The position numbers were made by a program, and so were the translations under genes. A DNA stretch of 64,000 nucleotides from Clostridiales bacterium. GTDB lineage: Bacteria; Bacillota_A; Clostridia; Oscillospirales; Oscillospiraceae. This document shows, in pieces, positions 7,551 to 15,942 of the stretch; positions within the stretch are counted from its first letter, which is position 1, and the number at the start of each line of letters is the position of its first letter. The notes under the pieces were generated by a model. The model did no database searches and had not been told where the DNA came from. It worked only from the letters and a program-made list of their open reading frames with translations. The stretch is from NCBI GenBank assembly GCA_004553625.1, contig SFKX01000015.1:1-64000 (forward strand). Direction: 5' to 3'.

Positions 7551-9152
7551 TTACTGTTCCTCCCCCTCGTCAGTTTCATTGGAAAAGGTTATCGTCCAGT
7601 TTTCAATGCCGTAAAATACGTTGCTGGCGTTCGGGTTCATCCCTGTGATCACATTGCGGTGGCTTATGACTTCCTGCCGCTCGAAGCAGATGGGGATGAT
7701 CGGCACATTGGTGGTGATGTAGTTGAGCAGCACCTCGCAGGCCTGGGTGCGCGTGAGCTCGTCCGCTGCGAGGAAGGCGTTTATATAGGTGGCGTAGTTT
7801 TCGTCCTTAATCTTGCCGTAATTGAGGGAGCCGTCCTCGGTGAGGATGCTGGTGAGGTCAAAGTCCGCGCCGAGCTTGACCTCGGCGTAGTACATGTCGT
7901 AGTCCCCGTTGGTGAGGGCGTTCTGGTATTCCGTCCAGCTGAGTTCCCTCACGGTTACGGTGACGCCAAGGCTGCCCATGTCGGAGGCAAACTGCTTTGC
8001 TATGTCGCCCTTGCCAGCGGATTCGGAGCAGACGATGAGGTCAATATTGATGTCCTGGGTCTTGCTGTATTCGACGTATTCGCGCTTGCCGTCGTTGTCC
8101 ATATCCGTGACGCCGAGGTTGTCCAGCACCATAGCGCAGAGCTCAAGGTCGAACTTCACCTGGTCTGCGATGCCCTCGCTATAGAACGGGCTGCTGGGCC
8201 ACACGGGCAGGGCAGAAGCTACGGCGCCCTTTTGCATCAGCGTTCCCGCTGCGTATTCCCTGTCCACGGCGAGCTGCAGCGGATAGCGGTATTGCGCGTT
8301 GCCCACAAAGGGCGCCTCCGAGTTGAAGCCGAAGTAGTGGAGGTTCGTGGTCATATAATAGCGCGTTTCAGTATTGCCGCCGTAGCCGAGGTTGGACTTG
8401 CCGGAGGGGTCGTTCACCACGAGGTCTATATAGGAGTCCTCAAAGGCGGTGATGATGTCCACTGTCTCAGAATACTCCTTGAAATAGATCTTGTCTACAG
8501 GCAGGGTTTGGTAGTTCACGTGTCCGTCAAAGGCCTCAACGTAGTTTTCGCCCTCGACGTACTTATAAGGCCCGGTGCCGGCGGGCATGGCCTCTCCGGA
8601 GGAGCCGTTCTTGACGACCGGGATGGTCAGCAGATAGGGGAAGAGCATGTCCGCCTTGCCGAGAGAGACGGCAAAGGTGCTGTCGCTCGTGGCGCTCGCG
8701 CCGTAATAGTAGGTGAGGCGGCCGCGATAGCGGGAGGTCTGCTTGGCCAGAGAGATGGAATAGGCCACATCCGCCGCGGTGAGGTTAGTGCCGTCGTGCA
8801 TTTTGATGCTGGTATCCACGGTGAAGGTCCAGTAGCTGCCGCCGTTCGTCGTCTCGTAGTCCGTGATGATGCGGGAGCTCAGGTTATACTCGTCGTCCAG
8901 CTCGAAGATGTTGTCATAGACGAGCTGGCTTATGAGGAGGTTATCGGTATCGTTGGTGGCGTAGGGGTTGAGGCTGGCGCCGGAGTTGTAGTTGAGCGAG
9001 AAGATCTCGTCTGCGGCGTCCGAGACGCCGAGTTCTGTTCCGGGCAGGTTGCCCTCGACGGGGGCGGATTCTTTGGGCGCGGCCTGGCCGCAGCCCGCGA
9101 GCATGCAGAGCGCCAGCGCCGCGGATATTATGGATAAAAGGCGTTTTTTCAT
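7551..9152 (-). CDS. Family 5 ABC solute-binding lipoprotein (peptide type)
   Basis: The 533-residue lipoprotein has a type II signal with lipobox L-A-G-C (Cys21). The body matches the SBP_bac_5 family (DppA/OppA-like): L-N-Y-N-S-G-A-S-L-N-P-Y-A near the N-terminus, Y-x-x-x-x-x-x-W-T-F-T-V with D-G-x-x-L-T-A-A-D-V, and a G-T-G-P-Y-K-Y segment. It would capture peptides outside the membrane. No ABC permease or ATPase genes lie in the window, so it is an orphan binding protein that must borrow a transporter or act as a sensor. Confidence 0.9.
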   Translation of the reverse strand: MKKRLLSIISAALALCMLAGCGQAAPKESAPVEGNLPGTELGVSDAADEIFSLNYNSGASLNPYATNDTDNLLISQLVYDNIFELDDEYNLSSRIITDYETTNGGSYWTFTVDTSIKMHDGTNLTAADVAYSISLAKQTSRYRGRLTYYYGASATSDSTFAVSLGKADMLFPYLLTIPVVKNGSSGEAMPAGTGPYKYVEGENYVEAFDGHVNYQTLPVDKIYFKEYSETVDIITAFEDSYIDLVVNDPSGKSNLGYGGNTETRYYMTTNLHYFGFNSEAPFVGNAQYRYPLQLAVDREYAAGTLMQKGAVASALPVWPSSPFYSEGIADQVKFDLELCAMVLDNLGVTDMDNDGKREYVEYSKTQDINIDLIVCSESAGKGDIAKQFASDMGSLGVTVTVRELSWTEYQNALTNGDYDMYYAEVKLGADFDLTSILTEDGSLNYGKIKDENYATYINAFLAADELTRTQACEVLLNYITTNVPIIPICFERQEVISHRNVITGMNPNASNVFYGIENWTITFSNETDEGEEQ

Positions 9153-9167
9153 GTCACACTCCCAGAT

Positions 9168-9968
9168 TCAGAGGCAGATCACGGCGCACTGACTGCCGCG
9201 CTGCCCCTTGGAATAGCGGTGGGACCAGTATTTCTCGTGCAGGCAGACCGTGCACTCGTCCGAGACGGCGATGTGCTCCGGCGCGAGCCCGAGCTGGAGG
9301 AGCCTGCACCTGAGCGCGCCGCGCAGGTCCACCAGGAACTTGCCGGAGTTATTCTTGGGCCTTATATATGGCTCTGCGTCCGCCGCGCCCAGCCAGGCGC
9401 GCACGGCCTCCGGGACGTCTCCGTCCGTTTCAAAGCAGCAGGCGCCTATGGAGGGGCCTATTGCGGCGCGGACGTCCTCCGGCCTGGAGCCCAGTCCAAC
9501 CATGATGCGCAGGGCCTCGCCGGGGATGTCGCCCACTGAGCTGCGCCAGCCGCAGTGTACCGCGCCCGCCGTGCCGCGCACAGGGTCGTGCAGCAGAAGC
9601 GGTACGCAGTCGGCGGTGAAGCAGAAGATGGGCAGGCCGGGGACGTCCGTCACGAGCCCGTCTGAATCGCAGGGGTCCGGGTCGGTAGGGGAGCAGCGGT
9701 CGGACTCGGTGATGAGGCGGACGTGCGTGCCGTGGACCTGCTTCGTATAGGCGGCGCGCATGACGTCTATGCCCAGCGCCCGGCCCAGGATGCGGTAGTT
9801 TTCCAGGACACGCTCGCGCTCGTCGCCGCGGTTAAAACCCAGGTTGAGCGAGGCGAGATACCCTTCGGATACGCCGCCGTATCTCGTTGTAAAGGCGTGC
9901 TTTGCGGATATGACCGGGGCGGTCATGTAGACCAGACCGCCATTTTCGTGCTGAACAAATGCGGACAT
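9168..9968 (-). CDS. pgeF: Peptidoglycan editing factor PgeF (YfiH/laccase-domain)
   Basis: The 266-residue product matches the multicopper-polyphenol-oxidase-like (YfiH) family, now known to hydrolyse mis-incorporated amino acids on UDP-MurNAc precursors and to have purine nucleoside activity. Key residues are present: H-G-T-H-V, D-G-L-V-T-D, F-T-A-D-C-V-P (catalytic Cys) and H-C-G-W-R. It lies 19 bases after secA and 15 bases before the peptide-binding lipoprotein. The start at 9968 gives the usual length. Confidence 0.88.
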   Translation of the reverse strand: MSAFVQHENGGLVYMTAPVISAKHAFTTRYGGVSEGYLASLNLGFNRGDERERVLENYRILGRALGIDVMRAAYTKQVHGTHVRLITESDRCSPTDPDPCDSDGLVTDVPGLPIFCFTADCVPLLLHDPVRGTAGAVHCGWRSSVGDIPGEALRIMVGLGSRPEDVRAAIGPSIGACCFETDGDVPEAVRAWLGAADAEPYIRPKNNSGKFLVDLRGALRCRLLQLGLAPEHIAVSDECTVCLHEKYWSHRYSKGQRGSQCAVICL

Positions 9969-9987
9969 TGGGCCTCCTTCAAGCGGC

Positions 9988-12762
9988 TCACTCGTTGCGG
10001 CCGCAGCAGTCCTTATACTTCATCGGCAGGCCGTTGGGCCTGAGCTTTCCGCAGGGGCAGGGGTCGTTCCTGCCGGGCTTTTTGATCTTTTTTACCGGCT
10101 GCTTTTTGACGCTCGAGTCGCCCCCGACGTTTGCCGCGGCGTTCTTCGAGACGCTCTTGCGCTCGAGCTTTTCTTCCTTCTTCACGCGCACGACGAAGAG
10201 CCGGCGGACGGTCTCCTCGCGTATGCCGTGTATCATGGCCTCGAACATCTCGAAGCCCTCGTTCTTATAGGCGTCGATGGGCTTGGTGTTGCCGTAGCCG
10301 CGCAGGCCGATGCCCTGTCTGAGGTCGGTCATGGCGTCGAGGTGTTCCATCCAGTACTCGTCCACGACGCGGAGCATGACCACGCGCTCCAGCTCGCGCA
10401 TGACGGGCTGACCGTTCGGCATGAGGCCGAGCTCCTTTTCCTTGGCGTCGTAGAAGGCGAGGGCCTTTTCAAGCACCATATCCGTGAGCTTCTGCGCGTT
10501 GAGACCGCCCAGTTCCTCGGGAGATATGCGGATGTCGCCGGGGCGCAGGAACAATTTCCCGAAGGGCGCAAGCGCCTCGTTCACGGCGGCGAGGTCGGGG
10601 TGCTGTTCATGCCCGAGCCCGTCCGCCACGGTGCTGCTCACGAACTCCTCTATCATCTTGCGGATGGAGGCCTGGAGGTCCTCGCCGTCGAGCACCTTGC
10701 GGCGCTCATCGTAGATGACGTTGCGCTGGACGTTCATGACGTCGTCGTATTCGAGGACGTTCTTGCGGGTCTGGAAATTCCGGCTCTCGACGGTCTTTTG
10801 CGCCTGCTCGATGGCGTTCGAGAGCATCTTCTGGTCGAGCGGGGTGTCCTCGTCCATGCCGAGGGTGTCCATCATGCCCATGACGCGCTCGGAGCCGAAG
10901 AGGCGCATGATGTCGTCCGTCATGGCGATGTAGAAGCGGCTCTCGCCCGGGTCTCCCTGGCGTCCGGCGCGGCCGCGCAGCTGGTTGTCTATGCGGCGGG
11001 ACTCGTGCCGCTCTGTTCCGAGGATGAAGAGGCCGCCGACCTCGCGGACCTTTTCGGCCTCGGCGTCGGTCACCTTCTTGTGCTCGGCCAGGCGCTCCGC
11101 AAACATGGTGCGGGCGCGCAGGATTTCCTCGTCCTCCGTCTCGGCGTAGCCGGTGGCCTCGGTGATGACGTCCTCCTCGAAGCCGGCCTTTTTGAGGTCG
11201 GTCTTGGCGAGGTATTCGGCGTTGCCGCCTAGCATGATATCCGTGCCGCGGCCCGCCATGTTCGTGGCTATCGTGACGGCGCCGAGCTTGCCCGCCTGGG
11301 CGACGATCTCCGCCTCGCGCTCGTGCTGCTTGGCGTTCAGGACATTGTGCTGTATCCCGCGCTTTTTCAGCAGGGAGGAGAGGTATTCGCTCTTCTCAAT
11401 TGAGATGGTGCCGACCAGCACGGGCTGGCCCTTCTCGTGGCAGGCGATTATCTGCTCGATGATGGCCTTGTCCTTACCCGCCTCGCTCTTATACACGACG
11501 TCCGGCCAGTCCTTGCGGATGACGGGCTTGTTCGTGGGGATCTCGATGATGTCGAGCTCGTAGATGGCTGTGAATTCCTCCTCCTCGGTCAGGGCCGTGC
11601 CGGTCATGCCGGAGAGCTTGCCGTAGAGGCGGAAGTAGTTCTGGAAGGTGATGGTAGCGAGGGTCTTGTTCTCGCGCTGGACGTCCACATGCTCCTTGGC
11701 CTCGATGGCCTGATGCAGGCCCTCGGAGTAGCGCCGGCCGAGCATGAGACGGCCCGTGAACTCGTCCACTATGATGACCTCGCCGTCTTTGACGACGTAG
11801 TCGATGTCGCGCTTCATGACGCCGTGGGCCTTGAGCGCCTGGTTGATGTGGTGCGCAAGTGTGGAGTTCTCAAGGTCGGAGAGGTTTTCAAGGTTGAAAT
11901 ACCGCTCGGCCTTGGCCGTGCCGCGGGCGGTGAGGGTGGCGGTGCGGGCCTTCTCGTCCACGACGTAGTCTGCGTCGAGGTTTTCGTCCTCCTCCTGCTT
12001 CTCGTCCACGGAGGCGACGACTACCCGCTTCATCGTGCGGACGAGGTCGTCCGCCTTCCTATAGAGGTCCGTGGATTCGTCGCCCTGGCCGGAAATGATG
12101 AGCGGGGTGCGCGCCTCGTCGATGAGGATGGAGTCCACCTCGTCCACGATGGCGAAGGCGTGGCCGCGCTGGACCATCTGCTGCTTGTAGATGGCCATAT
12201 TGTCGCGCAGGTAGTCGAAGCCCATCTCGTTGTTGGTGCCGTAGGTGATGTCCGCGGCGTAGGCGGCGCGGCGCTGCTCGGCGTTGAGGCCGTGGACTAT
12301 GAGGCCGACGGAAAGGCCCAGGAAGCGGTGTACCTTGCCCATCCACTCCGAGTCGCGCTTGGCGAGGTAGTCGTTGACGGTTACGATGTGGACGCCCTCG
12401 CCCGCAATGGCGTTGAGGTAGGCGGGCAGGACGGCGACAAGAGTTTTGCCCTCGCCGGTTTTCATCTCCGCGATGCGGCCCTGATGGAGCACGATGCCGC
12501 CTATGAGCTGGACGCGGAAGGGCTTCATGCCCAGCACTCGCCAGGCCGCCTCCCGCGCCACGGCAAAGGCCTCGGGCAGGATACTGTCCAGGTCCTCGCC
12601 CGACTGGTAGCGCGCCTTGAACTCGTCCGTCTTGGCGCGCAGCTGCTCGTCGGAGAGCGCCTGCATCTGAGGCTCCAGCGCCTCGATCTTATCCGCGATC
12701 GGATATATCCGTTTCAGCTCGTGGTCGCTGTGCGAGCCGAAGAGTTTCTGTAAAAATCCCAT
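9988..12762 (-). CDS. secA: Preprotein translocase ATPase SecA
   Basis: The 924-residue motor drives protein export through SecYEG. DEAD-type motifs are clear: M-K-T-G-E-G-K-T (Walker A), D-E-V-D-S-I-L-I-D-E-A-R-T, T-N-M-A-G-R-G-T-D, and Q-L-R-G-R-A-G-R-Q-G-D. The start is set at 12762 (M-G-F-L-Q-K-L-F-G, with an AAAGG tract upstream); an open frame continues 16 codons further but lacks support. The C-terminal zinc-binding motif is present in an expanded form, C-P-C-x14-C-C instead of the common C-x-C-x8-C-[HC]. It heads a six-gene minus-strand operon. Confidence 0.96.
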   Translation of the reverse strand: MGFLQKLFGSHSDHELKRIYPIADKIEALEPQMQALSDEQLRAKTDEFKARYQSGEDLDSILPEAFAVAREAAWRVLGMKPFRVQLIGGIVLHQGRIAEMKTGEGKTLVAVLPAYLNAIAGEGVHIVTVNDYLAKRDSEWMGKVHRFLGLSVGLIVHGLNAEQRRAAYAADITYGTNNEMGFDYLRDNMAIYKQQMVQRGHAFAIVDEVDSILIDEARTPLIISGQGDESTDLYRKADDLVRTMKRVVVASVDEKQEEDENLDADYVVDEKARTATLTARGTAKAERYFNLENLSDLENSTLAHHINQALKAHGVMKRDIDYVVKDGEVIIVDEFTGRLMLGRRYSEGLHQAIEAKEHVDVQRENKTLATITFQNYFRLYGKLSGMTGTALTEEEEFTAIYELDIIEIPTNKPVIRKDWPDVVYKSEAGKDKAIIEQIIACHEKGQPVLVGTISIEKSEYLSSLLKKRGIQHNVLNAKQHEREAEIVAQAGKLGAVTIATNMAGRGTDIMLGGNAEYLAKTDLKKAGFEEDVITEATGYAETEDEEILRARTMFAERLAEHKKVTDAEAEKVREVGGLFILGTERHESRRIDNQLRGRAGRQGDPGESRFYIAMTDDIMRLFGSERVMGMMDTLGMDEDTPLDQKMLSNAIEQAQKTVESRNFQTRKNVLEYDDVMNVQRNVIYDERRKVLDGEDLQASIRKMIEEFVSSTVADGLGHEQHPDLAAVNEALAPFGKLFLRPGDIRISPEELGGLNAQKLTDMVLEKALAFYDAKEKELGLMPNGQPVMRELERVVMLRVVDEYWMEHLDAMTDLRQGIGLRGYGNTKPIDAYKNEGFEMFEAMIHGIREETVRRLFVVRVKKEEKLERKSVSKNAAANVGGDSSVKKQPVKKIKKPGRNDPCPCGKLRPNGLPMKYKDCCGRNE

Positions 12763-12899
12763 AATACCTTTCAGCCTTTCGATACTTGCAAAATATACCG
12801 GGTCGACCACATACTATAACATATAATTGTGAACATTTAAAGAATTATCTCAAAAAAAGCGCCCCGCGCCCAACATTACAGGCGGCTGTCCCGTCTTTG

Positions 12900-12908
12900 T
12901 GGTATAAT
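12900..12908 (+). promoter_or_regulatory. Extended -10 promoter for the GNAT gene
   Basis: TGGTATAAT is an extended -10 element 52 bases before the start codon. The -35 region is poor. Confidence 0.45.
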
Positions 12909-12959
12909 GGTGTAAAGCTCTGGCCGGGCCAATCGAAAAAGAAAGGTTATTGAAAGCGC

Positions 12960-13487
12960 ATGGATAAGGAGATCAAGGGGAAAAGGCTCATTCTGCGTGA
13001 GCAAAGAGAAGAGGACGCGCCGTTTTTTGCCTATTGGTTCAATCAGCCGCAAGTCATGTTTCAATGCGGCTTTGAGAAACCCACCGATGAAGAAGAGGTC
13101 AAGACCTGCATCAACGTCAACCATAAATCGGCAGACTCGGTCTGGTTCACCATTACGGATCTAGAAGGCAATATCATAGGCGAGACCGGCCTGCTTCGCA
13201 TGTTTCCCGCATGGCACCAGACCGACCTTACGATTATCATTCCTGATCCAAAGATGCAGCACAAGGGCTGCGGGACGGAAGCGATCCGTATAATGCTTGA
13301 CATGGCCTTCAATGAGTATGAAATGCATCGCGTCTCGATCGGAGTAGTGGGCTTGAATACGGATGCGCTGGAATTCTATAAGAAAATCGGATTCAAGCAG
13401 GAAGGCGTTTTGGAAGAGGCGTATTACTACAACAACGAGTACAGCGATTTCATCATGATGCGCATACTCAGGCGCGAGTGGAAGTGA
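12960..13487 (+). CDS. GNAT-family N-acetyltransferase (RimJ/RimL type)
   Basis: The 175-residue protein has the GNAT fold of the Acetyltransf_3 group: G-K-R-L-I-L-R at the start, I-G-E-T-G-L-L in the beta-4 region, H-K-G-C-G-T-E-A-I-R as the acetyl-CoA pyrophosphate loop, and N-T-D-A-L-E-F-Y-K-K-I-G-F at the end. Such enzymes acetylate protein N-termini, amino sugars or antibiotics; the substrate is unknown. It has its own promoter. Codon use is AT-richer than the neighbours, which may indicate recent acquisition. Confidence 0.85.
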   Translation: MDKEIKGKRLILREQREEDAPFFAYWFNQPQVMFQCGFEKPTDEEEVKTCINVNHKSADSVWFTITDLEGNIIGETGLLRMFPAWHQTDLTIIIPDPKMQHKGCGTEAIRIMLDMAFNEYEMHRVSIGVVGLNTDALEFYKKIGFKQEGVLEEAYYYNNEYSDFIMMRILRREWK

Positions 13488-13493
13488 GGTAGC

Positions 13494-14051
13494 ATGAAGG
13501 GCTTCACGCGAGAATGCACAAAGTTTTCGCTCTGCGGCCTCAACTGCGCGCTGTGTTCCATGCGCGTGGGCGGCTATTGTCCGGGCTGCGGCGGAGGCGA
13601 GGGAAATCAGAGCTGCCGGATGGCCCGCTGCTCGCTGGAGCACGGGGGACTGCAATTCTGCCGCGACTGCGCCGAGTATCCCTGCGGCCTATACGCGGGT
13701 TTTGACGAGAGCGATTCCTTTGTCCCGCACTCCAGCCGGGAACGCGACCTGGCCCGGGCGCGCGAGCTGGGCCTGGAGGCGTACACGGCGGAGCTGGACG
13801 CAAAGCTGGACGCGCTGGAGGAGCTGCTGCGCGGCTACAACGACGGCCGGCACAAGACGCTCTTCCACACGGCGGCGTATCTGCTCCCGCCCGAGGACCT
13901 GAACGCCGTCCTGGCGGAGCTGCACGGGCGGGCTGAGCTCGACTCCGCGGCGGCGAAGGAGCGGGCCGCGGCTGCATCGGAGCTCCTGGAGCAGGCGGCG
14001 GCACGGCGGGGACTCAGCCTGAAGCTCCGAAAAAAGCCCAAAAAGGGCTGA
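13494..14051 (+). CDS. Cysteine-rich DUF3795 family protein
   Basis: The 185-residue protein begins with a dense cysteine region (Cys 8, 14, 18, 21, 29, 32, 41, 46, 56, 59, 64) of the C-G-L-x-C-x-x-C and C-x-x-C-x-x-Y-P-C type found in DUF3795 proteins, likely binding zinc or an iron-sulfur cluster. The C-terminal half is an alpha-helical E/A/R-rich segment with weak coiled-coil character. It follows the acetyltransferase gene by six bases and is probably co-transcribed. No biochemical function is established for the family. Confidence 0.7.
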   Translation: MKGFTRECTKFSLCGLNCALCSMRVGGYCPGCGGGEGNQSCRMARCSLEHGGLQFCRDCAEYPCGLYAGFDESDSFVPHSSRERDLARARELGLEAYTAELDAKLDALEELLRGYNDGRHKTLFHTAAYLLPPEDLNAVLAELHGRAELDSAAAKERAAAASELLEQAAARRGLSLKLRKKPKKG

Positions 14052-14129
14052 ATCCTTCAAAAAACAGCGTGACAAGTCCCCGGGTTCTGTGGTATCATCG
14101 GAAAATCTTCTCAGAGGGGGGTGCGCGCG

Positions 14130-14663
14130 ATGTTCAAAAACCTTTTTGGAAAGAGGCGGGAAGAGCCGGCGCGGGAGCCGGATATGGCGCCGGAGCGCGT
14201 AGGAGACGGGCGAAGGGTGGATTACCGGCAGAGCAGCTATGCGAGCTGCCGCATCCGCTGGGCGAGCCGGGAACTGGACGCGGAGGGCGCGCCGCTGCAA
14301 GTCCGCGAGCCGCATGAGCGGACGCGGACCTTCCCGGTCCCGGGCGGCTTCACCGCGGCGGGGCGCAGCTATGCGGGGCTGGAAGAGCTGTATGTCGAAA
14401 CGGACGCGGCAAAGACCTTCTGCCGGGACCGCTACGGCAGGCAGGTGCTTTACTACACGGAGCTCTTCCCCTGCTTCGACAGCTTCGATTACGCCACCGA
14501 GACGCGCCGCTACCGCTGGTTCCTGCTGCGCGAGGGCGGGAAGCTCACCAGGATACACTACACCGACGAGACCAACCGCCTCTATGTCACTGAGGACGTT
14601 GAATACTTGGAAAACAAGCTCTGGTCCGAGCTCTGCCGGCTGCGCTGGTTTGAGCGGGACTGA
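14130..14663 (+). CDS. Uncharacterised 177-residue protein
   Basis: The start at 14130 is preferred because AGAGGGGG lies nine bases upstream; a GTG at 14121 is in frame but too close to it. The first 35 residues are basic and low in hydrophobics, with no signal peptide. The rest is rich in aromatic and charged residues (Y-R-W-F-L-L-R-E, E-D-V-E-Y-L-E-N-K-L-W-x-E-L) and looks like a small globular cytosolic domain. I do not recognise a family. It is followed at once by a perfect terminator hairpin. Confidence 0.6.
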   Translation: MFKNLFGKRREEPAREPDMAPERVGDGRRVDYRQSSYASCRIRWASRELDAEGAPLQVREPHERTRTFPVPGGFTAAGRSYAGLEELYVETDAAKTFCRDRYGRQVLYYTELFPCFDSFDYATETRRYRWFLLREGGKLTRIHYTDETNRLYVTEDVEYLENKLWSELCRLRWFERD

Positions 14664-14667
14664 CAAG

Positions 14668-14698
14668 CAAAGGCGCGGAGCACTGCTCCGCGCCTTTG
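14668..14698 (+). terminator. Terminator hairpin, left copy
   Basis: A perfect 13-bp stem (CAAAGGCGCGGAG / CTCCGCGCCTTTG) with loop CACTG starts five bases after the stop of the 14130 gene. The same 25-base core recurs unchanged at 14883-14907 on the other side of the structured repeat. Confidence 0.75.
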
Positions 14699-14699
14699 C

Positions 14700-14869
14700 T
14701 TGTCTGAGAAGGCGGAGCCTTCTCAGACAAAGGGGATTGCGCTGCGCTCTGCGCCTCGCTTTGCTCGACGCTCGCTCCGCGAGATGTGTTTTTCCCGAGG
14801 TACACGCCCCCGGGAAAAACGCATTTGGCTTTTATTTCGCGGCTGCGGCCGCGAAACTCTGCGAGGCTT
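14700..14869 (+). repeat. Dispersed structured repeat, copy 1
   Basis: This roughly 170-base unit is repeated at 45028-45197. The outer blocks are identical (36 bases at the 5' end, about 39 at the 3' end). Predicted structure: hairpin I 14701-14729 (13-bp perfect stem, loop GGA); hairpin II 14784-14824 (14-bp stem, loop containing GTACACGCC); hairpin III 14835-14856 (9-bp stem, loop TGCG); and a closing pair GCCTCGC (14753-14759) with GCGAGGC (14861-14867). It lies between convergent genes and contains no credible coding frame. Confidence 0.85.
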
Positions 14870-14877
14870 GGAAGGCA

Positions 14878-14912
14878 GAAAAAGGCGCGGAGCACTGCTC
14901 CGCGCCTTTTTC
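14878..14912 (-). terminator. Terminator hairpin, right copy
   Basis: The hairpin AAAAAGGCGCGGAG / CTCCGCGCCTTTTT with loop CACTG lies just beyond the 3' end of the CMD-cupin gene and is symmetric enough to stop transcription from either side. Its core is identical to the hairpin at 14668-14698. Confidence 0.75.
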
Positions 14913-14930
14913 CGTATCCGCTTTGAGTTT

Positions 14931-15695
14931 TCAAGCGAGCTTGGAGTACTCCTCCTCGGAGACGGGCTCAAGCCACTCGTTGCTGCAGCCCTCGCCCGGG
15001 ACGTCCAGGGAGAGGTGCGAGAACCAGCCGTCCGCCGCAGCGCCGTGCCAGTGCTTTGCGTTGGGCGGGATGTTTACAACGTCGCCCGGATGCAGCTCGC
15101 GCGGCTCCTGGCCCCATTCCTGATAATAGCCTCGTCCTGCAAGGCAGAGCAGGATCTGTCCGCCGCCCTTTTCTGCGTGGTGGATGTGCCAATTGTTGCG
15201 GCAGCCGGGCTCAAAGGTGACGTTGTAGGCCACGACCTGGGAGGTGGAGACATATTGCAGGTAGCTCCGGCCGATGAAGAACTTTGCATATGCGTCGTTC
15301 GGCGGACCGATGGGGAATACCATCTCGCTCTGGTGACGGGCCTTGGCGTCCTCAAACTCGGACTCGGGTCCGGACCAGACCTCCTTTGCGGCGCGGAGGG
15401 CCGCCCAGGCCTTGGGCCAGCCGGCGTAAAATGCCGCGTGGGTCAGTATTTCCGAGATCTCCAGGCGTGTGATGCCGTTCTTCTTTGCCTCCTCCAGGTG
15501 ATACTTGAAGGACGAGTCAACAAGGCCCTGGGCCATCAGGGCCGTTACGGTGACGAGGGAGCGGTCCCTCAGGGAGAGCTTGTCCTCCCGGCTCCAGACC
15601 TCCCCAAACAATACGTCGTCGTTCAGTTGGGCAAACTTGGGCGCGAACTCGCCCATGCTTTCCCTGCCGGCCGTCTGCTTTACCGCCATATTCAT
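14931..15695 (-). CDS. Carboxymuconolactone decarboxylase-cupin fusion protein
   Basis: The 254-residue protein joins a CMD (AhpD-like) helical domain at about residues 25-115 to a cupin domain at about 140-235. The CMD part has R-D-R-S-L-V-T-V-T-A-L and I-S-E-I-L-T-H-A-A-F-Y-A-G-W but no C-x-x-C pair, so it is not a peroxidase type. The cupin carries W-H-I-H-H-A and H-P-G-D-V-V-N-I-P-P-N-A-K-H-W-H, a complete metal-binding set. This fusion is common in anaerobes and is usually annotated as a gamma-carboxymuconolactone decarboxylase-like enzyme; its substrate is unknown. Confidence 0.85.
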   Translation of the reverse strand: MNMAVKQTAGRESMGEFAPKFAQLNDDVLFGEVWSREDKLSLRDRSLVTVTALMAQGLVDSSFKYHLEEAKKNGITRLEISEILTHAAFYAGWPKAWAALRAAKEVWSGPESEFEDAKARHQSEMVFPIGPPNDAYAKFFIGRSYLQYVSTSQVVAYNVTFEPGCRNNWHIHHAEKGGGQILLCLAGRGYYQEWGQEPRELHPGDVVNIPPNAKHWHGAAADGWFSHLSLDVPGEGCSNEWLEPVSEEEYSKLA

Positions 15696-15746
15696 GCCTC
15701 CTGTTTCAATGAGAGCCCGCCTGCGCGGGCCGCTTTGCGCATTTAG

Positions 15747-15775
15747 ATTGTATCACCTGGAGCGAATAATAGCAA
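15747..15775 (-). promoter_or_regulatory. Sigma-A promoter for the CMD-cupin gene
   Basis: On the minus strand TTGCTA (15775-15770) and TACAAT (15752-15747) are separated by 17 bases, about 50 bases before the start codon. Confidence 0.55.
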
Positions 15776-15869
15776 ATGCCTATAAAGAATGTTCGCCCAT
15801 GCATGAAAGCTATGCGTATGCCGCGCAGCTGAGGCCGTCTGCAAACACACGGACAAGAGTCAGCCGCCG

Positions 15870-15884
15870 TGTGATTTCATCACA
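15870..15884 (+). promoter_or_regulatory. CRP/FNR-like palindrome upstream of the thioredoxin operon
   Basis: TGTGA-TTTCA-TCACA is a palindrome 58 bases before the thioredoxin start. CRP/FNR family sites normally have a six-base centre; here it is five, so the identity of the binding protein is open. Confidence 0.35.
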
Positions 15885-15942
15885 GAAAACGAAGCCTCTT
15901 TGGAGTATCCTATGCACAGATAAGAGAAAGGGGCTGACTTAA

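Noticed and set aside
7659..9137. 492-codon plus-strand frame over the solute-binding gene
   Set aside because: Antisense shadow of a clear lipoprotein gene; no ribosome binding site and no recognisable domain.
14700..15746. Long open frame starting M-S-E-K-A-E-P-S-Q-T
   Set aside because: Its first part is the structured repeat (the copy at 45028 gives the same peptide) and the rest is antisense to the CMD-cupin gene.
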